Source of the DNA: Zea mays
Taxonomy: Eukaryota; Streptophyta; Magnoliopsida; Poales; Poaceae
Reading direction: 5' to 3'
Length of the DNA: 64,000 nucleotides
Assembly: GCF_902167145.1 (NCBI RefSeq)
Contig: NC_050098.1
Coordinates: forward strand, 75,928,207 to 75,992,206
A program made the position numbers and the translations under genes. Below are positions 36,954 to 48,304 of this stretch, one piece after another. Every line of letters starts with the position of its first letter. Within the stretch, counting starts at the first letter, position 1. The notes under the pieces were generated by a model. That model was not told the DNA's origin and did not search any database. It worked only from the letters and a program-made list of their open reading frames with translations.

Positions 36954-39253
36954 ATGGCTAGGGTGCGCTCAACAGCTAGGGTTACACACGACGGAGAGGA
37001 AACCGAAGCTGCTGAAACTGCTCCGATCTTCGAAGTTATGAGGCAGTCGGGACTGGTTATGACGGAGGGTGCTTCTGACGAAGGCGCCCCTGCTACTGAA
37101 GCCGAGCAGGCTGATATTGAAGAGGGCGATACTGGTGAAGAAGAGATTGATTATAACACCGCTATGCCATCGAAGCCCAGCCATTTGGATTTTGGGAAGT
37201 CGACTGTGTCTGAAGCTGATATAGCTATGATGATGAAGTTAGGCTACTTCAGAGAAGGCGATAAGGGGTTGATTCATTTTGGCGGGGAAGAGACTATCCC
37301 GAAACCAGAAAATGATGAAGTGGTGGTTTTTAAGAGCTTCTTCAAAGCAGGGTTGAGATTTCCTCTGCACGGGATGATTGCAGATGTCTTGGAAAATTTT
37401 GAGATTTACCTTCATCAGCTGACCCCTAACGCCATTGTTAGGCTCAGCGTGTATATCTGGGCTCTCCAAAGTCAAGGGGTGGAGCCGCTCGCCGAAGCCT
37501 TCTGCCGAGTACATGAACTTCACTATCAGACGAAGGCTAGAGAAGACGGACTGCATGAGAACTTCAGCTGCTATAATTTTGCTTATCGCAAAGACATGAA
37601 GACACCGGTGGTTAGCTATCGCACCAAATGGCCGACTGGTTGGAAATCTGAATGGTTTTATGTTAAGATTGACGAGAAAAAGGAGAAGCTAGTTCAGAGC
37701 CCGCTGGAGCTAACCTTCGGGCTGACTAGGCCTCAGTGCAACATGACGTCGGGGGCACCATGCCCAGATGCTGTGTATGAGTTTAGAGTTGTATCTGAAC
37801 ACATTGGAACTAGGGATTTAGTTCAGGAATACTTGGCCAACTGAGTATTCCCAACGCTAAGGGAATGGGGTATGCCGAAGCTTGAAAGAGAGAAGAAGAA
37901 CGAACTCGTTCGACTGCCCTATCATTTCAAGTTCAAGAAACACTTCAAAGAACCCTGCCAAGAATGGTTGGATACAATTGAAGTTATGTGCAACAAGATT
38001 TTGGGCAATTATACGAGAAAAGAAGATCAGTTGATGACTGCAGCCTTCGGTGCCCGACCGAAGCGAAGATTGAATCGGGTAATGGATGCCCTGAATTTTG
38101 AATATCCAGACTATGAGCGATTGAACAAGGGCGCCGAAGGGCAAAAAAGAAAAAGAATTGTTAGTGTTGTGGGCAGACAGGCTGCTAGAATGGTAAAAGA
38201 AGATGAAGAAAACCTGAAGAAGAGAAAATTGAGCCCTGAGCCGAAGGTAGTTGCTCCGAAGAAAAAGAAAGCTATGGCTCCAAAGCAGAAGGCGACTGAT
38301 ATGGAAGAAGAAACTCCTTCAACACCTTCTGCTGCCAACATGGAAGAAATTCTAAAGGTAATGACTGAATCCTTGCCTATCAAGCTAAGTCCACTAGGGC
38401 CACATCTGACGAAGCTTTTACAGAAGAAGAAGAAGGAGCCTTCGTCAACGAAGAAGTCTGCTGGGCCGAAAAAGCGAAGAATTATTACTGTGACTGAAGC
38501 CATTGAAGAAACACCACCGCCAGTTTCAGCGTCAAAGACACCAGTTGTCGAGAGCGCTACAGCTATTGAAGCTGCACCTACTGAAGTTGCAGCTGTCGAA
38601 GCTGCAACGGTCGAGGATGCAAATCTAGAAAGCACACTCTCTAATATTGATAGAATACTTCTGGACATGGCCGCAGAAGAAGCTGCTACAACCGCCAAAG
38701 AGACCATGGCCACAGTGCCTGAGAAAGAGAAGGAAATAGCCGAAGATGCTTCGGAAGAAGAAAATTTCAACTTTCAAAACTTAATTGGACAAGAATTATC
38801 AAAGGCTGAGAAAGAACAGTTGAAAGACTATGCCATATCCTGCGGGTATCAACCAGGGGCGCTACTCTTCGGCGGTGTTGACGATGAAAGCTTAGGCTGT
38901 CTCCGAGACCAAACTGGAGCGAAGGTTATCGGTACTCTATCGAAGAGTATTGGTTTCCCGAAGCTTGAGACCGATATCAGCCGCTACCGACGACAGCATA
39001 TCATCGGTAGTTTATTCTATTCCAACTTCAAGGTAAAAACTTCTCTTCGACTTTTCATTGTTTTTAACAACGAAGGTGTTTTCTAACGAAGGTTGCTCCT
39101 GCACAGAGTGTGCTATTGAGTAAAGCTTTGAGGATGCAACAGGACCTTCAAGATAAAAAGCATGAAGTTATAATTGAAGGTCTAGAGAGCAAAATAAAAG
39201 ATCAAGCAGCTGCTCTTGAAAAGAAAGATTTTGAAATTCAGACAGTGGAGGGT
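36954..39253 (+). pseudogene. Element C antisense gene, exon 1 and start of exon 2 (Transposase_28-like)
   Basis: Second copy of the antisense gene. Exon 1 is 36954-39032 (693 codons), intron 1 39033-39106 (74 bp, GT..AG, phase 0, same position as in B), and exon 2 starts at 39107 and is split at 39253 by element E. I chose ATG 36954 (MARVRSTARV) because upstream in-frame codons lie in the probable 5' UTR. The Transposase_28-like region begins near residue 129 (FFKAGLRFPLHG, LHQLTPNAIV, WFYVKID). After it come RPKRRLNRVMDAL and GQKRKR, then Lys-rich and Ala/Glu-rich stretches. An in-frame TGA at 37842-37844 breaks exon 1. Function is unknown; the basic clusters suggest a nuclear protein. Confidence 0.8.
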
Positions 39254-42035
39254 TGTAACGCCCTGAATTTTTTTCTTCTTTTCTCTCACCAAATTCGGGC
39301 GTTACTCTCTTTTCTCTTCCTGTTTCGCTCCTTCTTCCTAATTTCAAACTAGTATAGTGACAGGTGTCCGTGTCGCGTATGAACAAAACCTAAGTGTCAT
39401 GGGTGCTGCAACATGCCGAAGCGCATTTCTTTGTCTGATGTCGCGTGTTCGTCTCGTTCCGTTTCGGATTTCGGTTGGCGATTGATTTCCTATAATGGTC
39501 GTGCGTGTCGTGGGTTTCGATCCGCGAAGTGGCCCGGCCCAACCCAGTCCAGCCCAGCCCGGCCCGGCCCAGTCCGGCACGCGTGCCCCCGGCGCCCCAC
39601 CCCCCCTCCCCATGCGCCCCCCTATTCCTCTCCCTCTTTCATCTCTCTCTCTCTCTCGTGGTGCCCTAGGGATTGGAGACAGCGATCACAGGAATTTAGA
39701 CCCCGAGGTGAGCTCCCCTCCCTTCTCCTCTCTCTCTCCCTCTCCCTCCTCTTCTCTCTCCCCTGCGCGCGCGCGTGTCCCTGCGCGGCGGCGCGGCAGC
39801 GCCCGCCCCTCCCCTTCCCCCACGGCGTCCGGCCCCCGGCGCGGCCTCCCCGGCCCCCGGTGCGGCGTCCCGGCCCCTCGGCGCGGTCCCCTGCCCTCGG
39901 CGCACAGCCCCCTGCGCGCGGCCTTCGGCCCCTGCGAACGGCGTCCCGGCCCCGGTGCGACTCGCGTGGCCTCGTTTACCCCCTAACACATTCCCGCGTG
40001 CGCAAACCCACGCGCGCGGTGATTATTTTTGGGTTTGTAGTTAATTTCAAACTCCGTAAGTTAGCGTGCTACGTCGCGCGACGAATTTGTCTAATTTCTG
40101 ATCCTATTAATGTGCTGTGTCGCGCGCTTCGTCGCGCGACGATCCATTTTAATTTCAGGTTGTTTAATGTGTGACGTCGCGCGTGTAGCCACGCGACGTT
40201 CCACATTAAACTCAGTTCAGTTGACATATGTCGTCGAGCGTTTCATCGCGCGAAGCTTAACGTCTCTTTATAATTAATGCAAGTGTCTCGTTGTGCGCTC
40301 GGTCGCGCGACGAGTCATTGATTTCTTAATTCAATTTAAAGTGCTATGTCGCGCGTCTCGCCGTGCGATAATCCTTTTAATTTATCTTCAACCGCTTACA
40401 ATGATTAGACATGAAACATGACTTTACTTTATGCTAAACGTAGTGTCCACATTAATGCCCTTCAATTGAACGAGTGGTTTAATTTATAATAATGTAATGT
40501 GATCGTTTCTCGACTGTCTTTTCCTCTTTCTCTCTTAACCGTAATTGCGAGCCCGCGTGGAACGTCTATTTATTTACTCCATTCTATTGTATGGTGTACT
40601 GTTCATTTGTATTAAATGTGTGGATGTATGTATGTTTGCGCTCACATATAGAACGATCCGGTTGAAGAGCCCGAGAACTCGCAGGAGAAGCCCCTGAGCA
40701 GCAGTCGGTTGGTGGAGGCAAGTGTCCCTTGACCTATCTCTGTCCTATACATTCTTTAATTCACCTCCCGCATTTCACAGTTATACCTAAGGATTGACTA
40801 GCTTTGTTATCACTGTCCTTGTTTACCTATTTGGGTTGGATTATTATTGTTTAGCTTTATGCTATTGCTCAACTCTAATCAATGAACATGATGAGAATTA
40901 TCAATGATACGCTGTTTTCCCCTCTTTTATTATGATGTTATACTTGTGGTCTTCAAGGGGGCTCGAGCGGTTTCTCGAGTGCCTCTCCGTAAGGACCTGT
41001 TCATTGGATGACCACCCGGGAAAACAGTGCAACCATGAGGGTGGAATGGGGTGCCCTTAGCTGAATAATTAGAGGATCCGGGGTGTAGTTCGCTTAGCCG
41101 TCGTGCCGTCAATGGGGCTCGGTGTATGGGCTCGCTCTGCCAAGCTTGGGTTCGCCCCTTGGGGAGGAGTGCACTGCATTTAGGAAACCTAACGGGCGGC
41201 TACAGCCCCGGGGAATCTTTGTAAAGGCTACGTAGTGATACCCTGCTGGGCCACCTAGGTAGTGGTCAATGGGGAGTAGCTCTCTCCGGGCAGAAAGGGA
41301 ATCACGGCTTGTGGGTAAAGTGCACAACCTCTGCAGAGTGTTTGAAAACTGATATATCAGTCGTGCTCGCAGTTATGAGCGGCCAAGGGAGCTCCAGTGA
41401 TTAGTGGTACTTGATCAGAGATGTTCGGTTTGCAGGTGGCAATGAGATTGATGGTTCTTGGTTTTGACTCTAGTAATGGTAAGTGGTACTCTTTCCTTTT
41501 GGAAAGGAGTATGTTTGGGTTAATAACATGGGTTAATTCTAAAACTTGGCTTTCTCTAATAGTAATAATAATTTGACCAACTAAAAGCAACTGCTTGACT
41601 TACCCCCACATAAAGCTAGTCCACTACAGCCAAACAGGATATTTTCTGAGTATGTTGATGTGTACTCACCCTTGCTCTACACACCAAACCCCCCCATCCC
41701 CAGGTTGTCAACATTGCAACCACTGCTCAGGAGAAGATGAAGCCGTGGAAGGAGACTTCCAGGAGTTCCAAGACTACGACGAGTTCTAGGCGTGGGTTAG
41801 CGGCAACCCCCCAGTCGGCTGCCTGTGAAGGCCGCGTTTATCTACGTTTCTTTTCCGCACTTTGATTATTGTAAAGACTATGTGGATGTCTCAAACATAT
41901 GATGTAATTGAATTTTAATACTATTTGAGCACTGTGTGATGATGTCCATGTTATGTAACTGCTGTGTACGTGAATTGCTGATCCTGGCACGTACATGGTT
42001 CGCATTTGGTTTGCCTTCTAAAACCGGGTGTGACA
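39254..42035 (+). repeat. Element E 5' LTR
   Basis: 2782 bp. It includes a pyrimidine microsatellite (about 39640-39775), a GC-rich segment (39530-40000) with ORFs on both strands that have no recognisable domain, and the hairpin array at 40072-40369. The end GGGTGTGACA is followed by the PBS. Confidence 0.93.
40072..40369. repeat. Array of six CGCG hairpins in the E 5' LTR
   Basis: CGTCGCGCGACG at 40072-40083 is a perfect palindrome. GTCGCGCG-N6-CGCGCGAC at 40119-40140 is a perfect hairpin. Further imperfect copies start near 40174, 40232, 40287 and 40348, so spacing is 47-61 bp. The LTR at 48305-51177 has the same array at about 49210-49503. Confidence 0.75.
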
Positions 42036-42294
42036 TAGGTGGTATCAGAGCCGTGCTGACTGTAGGACCGCTAACCTAGAGTAGAATAGTCGTTCTAAGG
42101 ATTATAGACCTCTGTCCCTGCCTTGACTTTGGTATCCCTTCAAAAGTTGGTCATATCGACCAAACCTATGTTCTACTATATATTATACCTTGCTGAAAAA
42201 CTGTTTCGTTCTAATCCTTCATTTATTTATGGTTCATTACTTGCTGGACATATTAGTTCTGTTCTCACTCTTATGCTTGCGGTGTCTTTTGTAG

Positions 42295-43309
42295 ATGGCT
42301 CGCCTTAGACACACCGCACGGAAGTCTGTCATCCCCTTCTTACCTTCCCGTCTCGTGGAGCGTCCGCTTCGCCGTCCCGTGACCGGTCAGTCCAGCCACT
42401 TGGAGAGGCTGCACCACCGCCTGCATGAGGAGCAGGAGCGTCGACGACAGGAGCAGCAGGGCTCTTCTTTCTCGCTCCAGTAGGAGATAGAGTCTGTGAG
42501 GAGCTGCTCCCTTGTGCTTCCCCTGGAGGCGCCCCCTGCACCACCACTGGACACCCCAGCCCCTGGAGGAGCTGCTGGAGGAGACCCAGACGACGGAGGT
42601 GGCGACAGTAGCTCGAGCCACGACACCGACTTTTCTGCCGACCAGGAGCCGGAAGGATGGGTTGCTCGACCCATCACTCGCGACGCTGCTCGCAGGTGTC
42701 ACTTCCATGATGCGCTTGACACCCTGCTACGTCGGGCACTTCACCGGCGTACTTGGTCTATCGAGTATCGCTGTGTGGTCTTCCAGCATAGTCGCGGGGT
42801 CTACCCGGACCGTTGGGAGGCGACCTGCTTGGTGCGCCGTCCGGAGAACAGTCTCCGGGGTGCGCAGAGGTCTGCTCAGAGCACTATTCCATCTCTGAGT
42901 GGGACTCAGCTGAGGCGGCCATGCAAGATGCCGCACGGCGTGCGCTTTCGCACTACTACTCAGTGCTCGGTGGGGTAGCTGATAGTCTCAACCTGAAGTA
43001 TTACCCCCACCGTCCATCTGGCAGCACAGGAGGCATGATTGTTTCACCTGTTGGTGAGGACAATCCTAGGTTGAGCAGCACAGTCAACCTAGCTGCCGTG
43101 CTAAACATGGAGCTGGACCATGCATTAGACGAGCTGAGTAGGGCTCATGCTGAGATCGCCCTGCTGCGGGCTGAGCGCGCGGAACGTCGTCACCTGGATG
43201 ATGGTTCCCCCGCTCCCGTCGGGACTCAGCACCTGTACCGCTCACCTCGGCGTGGACACCAGTCTTATGGCAATCCCGACTGTAAGACTAAGATAGACTT
43301 AGAACCATA
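42295..43309 (+). pseudogene. Element E extra ORF upstream of gag, with histone-H3-like N-terminus
   Basis: The frame starts at ATG 42295, directly after a pyrimidine-rich gtcttttgtag that looks like a 3' splice site. The first residues MARLRHTARKS match the histone H3 tail at A1, R2, T6, A7, R8, K9 and S10. Then come Arg/Glu-rich, Pro/Gly/Asp-rich and globular-looking regions (RTWSIEYRCVVFQHSRGVYPDRWEA near 42750-42830), and a C-terminal coiled coil (about 43090-43190). It is broken by TAG at 42481-42483 (probably CAG originally) and a frameshift near 42860. I know of no function for such ORFs. The next 400 bp, 43310-43712, are T-rich, non-coding and end in a splice-like tctgcag. Confidence 0.65.
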
Positions 43310-43712
43310 GATCGTCAGAGTCGGATCTTGTAATTAATACGAAATATATACGTAGAAGCTATAGTCTTAGCATTAGTCTCGCTCTTAGTCATTCTTAGTT
43401 AGACAGGGTAGTTTGCTTATCCTGTGCATTTATGTTTGTCATGATGAACTATGTTTGCTTTGGATCTTTGTAATGACTGTCACCAAAGTGTGGGTATCCC
43501 CTGCATTTTGGTTTACCTGTTATGTTAATGAAGTTAGTTATCTAGTTGGGAAGCCTTTTATTCCACTTTCCTCTTTATCTGAGAAGCTGTGTGGTCTGTG
43601 TTGGAGATCAGTGAAGATGCTCATCTGTTCAGTGTTGTTGAAGAATTCTATACCCTTTTCTTATGCTGCAAGATTTGCAAGATCAGTTCTGATGTGTGGT
43701 TGCATTCTGCAG

Positions 43713-44870
43713 ATGTCAGAAAACAGGCGCAGAGGAGGAAGGCGAGCTCAGCAGGAGCAAGCCGCTCAGCAGGATGAGGTGCCTCAGCAACATCAGCTGC
43801 CGCCCCCGCCCCCGATGTCCATCGAGCAGATGTTTCTGATGCAGACTCAGGCAGTCCAAGCCATTGGTCAGACTCTAGCCGCCATTCAGCAGTAGCAGCA
43901 GCAACAACAACCACCACCTCAACCTCAGCCTCAGATACCCAGAGACAAGCGTGCTGAATTCATGTGAGGTCATCCCCCAACGTTTGTTCATTCTTCTGAC
44001 CCCATGGATGCTGAGGATTGGCTGTGCACTGTGGAGCGAGAGTTGCATACTGCTCAGTGCGATGACAGGGAGAAAGTCTTGTATGGCCCCCGACTGTTGA
44101 GAGGAGCAGCCCAGTCATGGTGGAAGTCTTATCTCGTCACCCATGCCAACCCCGACACCATCACCTGGGAAGAGTTCAGAGGTAGCTTCCGTCAGTACCA
44201 TGTTCCTGCAGGTCTGATGACAGTGAAGAAGGAGGAGTTCCTGGCCCTCAAGCAAGGGTCATCGTCTGTCAGTGAATATCGGGACAGGTTCCTGCAGTTG
44301 TCTCGCTATGCTCCTTAAGATGTCAACACTGATGCCAAGCGACAGTACCGTTTCCTGAGAGGCTTGGTTGACCCTCTGCAGAATCAGCTGATGAATCATA
44401 CCTTGTCGACATTCCAGCACCTGATTGACAGAGCAATCATGACAGAGAGGAAGCGCAAGGAGATGGAGGATCGCAAGCGCAAGATCAGTGGACCCCAGCC
44501 TAGAAGCAGCAATCGCCCTCGTTTCTCAAGCAATCAACCTCAGCAGTTCAGGCAGAACCAGCGTCCACCTCAGCAGCAGCAATTCCAAAGGCAGTATCCT
44601 CAGCACCAGTATCAGAATCGTCAGAACAATCAGTCAGAAGGAGGTCAGTTTCAGAGGCAAAATCAGTAGGCATCTCGTCTTCTTGCCCCAGCAAACCAGC
44701 AGAACAGTCAAGTAGCCCCAGCTCAGGTCGGAAACAGGGCATGTTTCCACTGTGGAGAGCAAGGCCACTGGGTGATGCAATGTCCGAATAAGGCAGCCCA
44801 GCAACAGTCAGGCCCCAATGCCCCAGCAAAGCAGAATGTGTCTCAGCCTGGAGCAGGAAACCGCTCTTAG
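43713..44870 (+). pseudogene. Element E gag
   Basis: Chromovirus Gag. ATG 43713 (MSENRRRGG) directly follows tctgcag. A Q/P-rich N-terminus is followed by the retrotransposon-gag domain (MDAEDWLCTVERELHTAQC through FLQLSRYAP, 44004-44315), a Q-rich region and a CCHC knuckle (CFHCGEQGHWVMQC, near 44742-44783). In-frame stops are at 43893, 43965, 44316, 44667 and 44868. Several look like C-to-T changes of CAG or CGA codons. One frame continues into protease, so gag and pol were originally one polyprotein. Confidence 0.88.
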
Positions 44871-47800
44871 CCACATTATAATCATGGGAGACTGAACCAC
44901 TTGGAGGCTGAAGCAGTTCAGGAGACCCCCGACATGATAGTAGGCATGTTTCCAGTCAACTCCCATATTGCAGAAGTGTTATTTGATACTGGAGCAACCC
45001 ATTCATTCATTACTGCATCATGGGTAAAAGCACATAATCTTCCAATTACTACCATGTCAACCCCCATTCAAATTGACTCAGCCGGTGGTAGAATTCGAGC
45101 CGATAGTATTTGCTTGAATGTAAGTGTGGAAATAAGAGGGATAGCGTTTCTCGCTAACCTCATAGTAATGGGTACTCAGGGAATAGATGTCATCCTAGGG
45201 ATGAATTGGCTAGATAAGTATCAGGCACTTATCAGTTGTGATAAGAGGACAATCAAGTTGGTGTCCCCACTAGGAGAGGAAGTGGTGACCGAGTTAGTCC
45301 CGCCTGAGCCAAAGAAAGGAAGTTGTTATCAGATGGCTATCGATAGTAGTGAAGCAGACCCAATTGAGAGTATCAAGGTTGTGCCTGAGTTTCCAGACAT
45401 GTTTCCAAAGGACCTACCGGGTATGCCACCAGAGCGGAAAGTCGAGTTTGCTATAGAGCTTCTTCCTAGAACTGCCCCCATCTTTAAGAGAGCTTACAGA
45501 ATATCTGGACCAGAGTTGGTTGAACTTAAGAAGCAGATCAATGAGTTGTCAGAGAAAGGTTACATCCGACCAAGCACCTCGCCTTGGGCCACCCCTGTCC
45601 TATTTGTGGAGAAGAAATATGGCACCAGAAGGATGTGTATCGATTATCTAGCTCTGAATGAGGTCACCATCAAGAACAAGTACCCCTTGCCAGAATAGAA
45701 GACTTGTTCGACCAGTTGAGAGGAGCCAGTGTGTTCTCCAAGATAGATCTGAGGTCAGGTTATCATCAGCTCAGGATCCGACCTTTGGACATTCCGAAGA
45801 CGGCATTCATTACCATGTATGGGTTGTATGAGTTCACTGTGATGTCTTTTGGTCTAACCAACGCACCGGCCTTCTTCATGAACTTGATGAACAGTGTATT
45901 CATGGATTATCTTGACAAGTTTGTGGTGGTATTCATTGATGACATTCTGATATATTCTCAAAGCGAAGAAGAGCATGCAGATCATTTGAGGATGGTATTG
46001 CAGAGATTGCGAGAGCACCAGTTGTATGCAAAGTTAAGCAAGTGTGAGTTCTGGATCAGTGAAGTTCTGTTCTTGGGTCACATAATCAACAAAGAAGGAT
46101 TGGCTGTGGATCCGAAGAAAGTGACGGACATTCTGAACTGGGAAGTTCCAACAGATGCTCGAGGAATCAAGAGCTTTATTGGAATGGCCGGATATTATCG
46201 GCGATTCATTGAAGGGTTTTCAAAGATTGCGAAACCAATGACAGCTTTGCTAGGCAACAAAGTTGAGTTCAAGTGGACCCAGAAATGTCAAGAGGCCTTC
46301 GAAGCGCTGAAAGAGAAGTTGACTACAGCGCCTGTTTTAGTCTTGCCTGATGTGCACAAGCCCTTCTCGGTGTATTGCGATGCTTGTTACACAGGTTTGG
46401 GATGTGTGTTGATGCAAGAGGGAAGAGTTGTGGCTTACTCGTCCCGACAGCTGAAGGTTCATGAGAAGAATTACCCAATCCATGACCTAGAGTTGGCAGC
46501 AGCGGTTCACACACTGAAGACATGGAGGCACTATCTATATGGACAGAAATGTGATGTTTACACAGACCACAAGAGTCTAAAGTACATATTCACTCAGTCA
46601 GAGCTGAATATGAAGCAACGAAGATGTTTAGAGTTGATCAAAGACTATGAGTTGGAGATTCATTACCATCCAGGCAAAGCGAACGTAGTGGCAGATGCTT
46701 TGAGCAGGAAGAGTCAAGTCAATCTGATGGTCGCTCGTCCGATGCCTTATGAGTTGGCCAAAGAGTTTGACAGGTTGAGTCTCCGATTTCTGAACAACAC
46801 GCGAGGAGTCACAATTGAGTTGGAACCTACCTTGGAGCGGGAAATCAAAGAAGCGCAGAAGAATGATGAGAAGATCAGCGAAATCCGGCGACTGATTCTA
46901 GATGGCAGAGGCAAAGATTTTCGGAAAGATACATAAGGTGTGATATGGTTCAAAGACCACTTGTGTGTTCCCAATGTCCCGTCTATTCGGGAATTGATTC
47001 TCAAGGAAGCTCATGAGACAGCCTATTTGATTCATCCTGGTAGTGAGAAGATGTATCAGGATCTGAAGAAGAAATTCTGGTGGTACGGAATGAAGAGAGA
47101 AATCGCAGAGCATGTGGCTATGTGTGATAGTTGTCGGCGGATCAAGGCAGAGCACCAGAGACCAGCTGGATTGTTGCAACCATTGCAAATCCCTCAGTGG
47201 AAATGGGACGAAATCGGCATGGATTTCATAGTCGGATTGCCTCGCACTCGAGCCGGCTACGATTCCATTTGGGTAGTGGTGGATCGCTTAACCAAGTCAG
47301 CCCACTTCATACCTGTCAAGACCAACTACAGCATTGCAGTATTGGCAGAATTGTACATGTCTTGGATCGTTTGTCTTCATGGTGTGCCAAAGAAGATAGT
47401 GTCAGACAGAGGAACGCAATTCACCTCTCATTTCTGGCAGCAATTGCATGAGGCTTTGGGCACACATCTGAATTTCAGTTCAGCCTATCATCCGCAGATA
47501 GATGGTCAGACCGAAAGGACCAATCAAATCCTCGAAGACATGTTGAGAGCCTGTGCGTTGCAAGATCAGTCCGGATGGGATAAGAGATTGCCTTATGCAG
47601 AGTTTTCCTATAACAACAGTTACCAGGCCAGTTTGAAGATGTCACCATTTCAGGCGCTCTATGGAAGGAGTTGTAGAACTCCGTTGCAATGGGATCAGCC
47701 TAGGGAAAAGCAAGTATTCGGGCCCGGCATTTTGCTTGAAGCTGAAGAGAACATCAAGATGGTTCGAGAGAATCTGAAGATAGCGCAATCAAGGCAACGA

Positions 47801-48268
47801 AGCTATGCAGACACTAGAAGGAGAGAACTGAGTTTCGAGGTTGGAGATTTTGTCTATCTGAAAGTGTCACCGATCAGAGGAGTCAGAAGATTCAGAGTCA
47901 AAGGCAAGCTAGCACCTCGCTACATCGGTCCGTATCAGATTCTCGCAAGGCGTGGAGAAGTGGCCTATCAGCTCAGCCTGCCAGAAAATTCGTCTGTTGT
48001 GCATGATGTCTTTCATGTGTCTCAGTAGAAGAAGTGTCTGTGAGTTCCAGAAGAGCAGTTGCTAGTGGAAGGTCTGGAAGTCCAGGAGGACTTGACCTAT
48101 ATAGAGAAACCAACGCAAATCCTTGAGACTGCAGACAGAGTCACCCGAAGGAAGACCATCAGAATGTGCAAAGTCAGATGGAATCACCACTCTGAGGAAG
48201 AAGCAACCTGGGAGCGTGAAGATGATCTGATGGCTAAATACCCTGAGCTCTTTGCTAGCCAACCCTGA
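44871..48268 (+). pseudogene. Element E pol: protease, RT, RNase H, integrase, chromodomain
   Basis: Enzymes for reverse transcription and insertion. Protease [10 protein letters not shown] is near 44980-45010. RT has FIDD at 45932-45943. RNase H starts with [13 protein letters not shown] near 46375. Integrase has an HHCC finger (near 47030-47140), the catalytic D, D and E (GMDFIVG, VSDRGTQF, QTERTNQ) and a GPY/F-like end. A C-terminal chromodomain (CKVRWNHHSEEEATWE, 48160-48215) defines the chromoviruses; such domains are thought to guide insertion to heterochromatin. A one-base frameshift near 45696 and stops at 46934, 48026 and 48041 inactivate it. Confidence 0.93.
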
Positions 48269-48286
48269 ATCTCGAGGGCGAGATTC

Positions 48287-48302
48287 TTTTAAGGGGGATA
48301 GG
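48287..48302 (+). promoter_or_regulatory. Element E polypurine tract
   Basis: ttttaagggggatagg just before the 3' LTR. Confidence 0.75.
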
Positions 48303-48304
48303 TT

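Noticed and set aside
39413..40174. 253-codon Pro/Arg/Ser-rich ORF and its counterpart at 48475-49124
   Set aside because: Inside the E LTR over a pyrimidine microsatellite and GC-rich DNA. The two LTR copies differ in length and frame, which fits no selection on coding.
42040..42051. tRNA-like sequences at LTR borders
   Set aside because: These are primer-binding sites complementary to tRNA 3' ends, not tRNA genes. I saw no cloverleaf with A and B boxes in the window.
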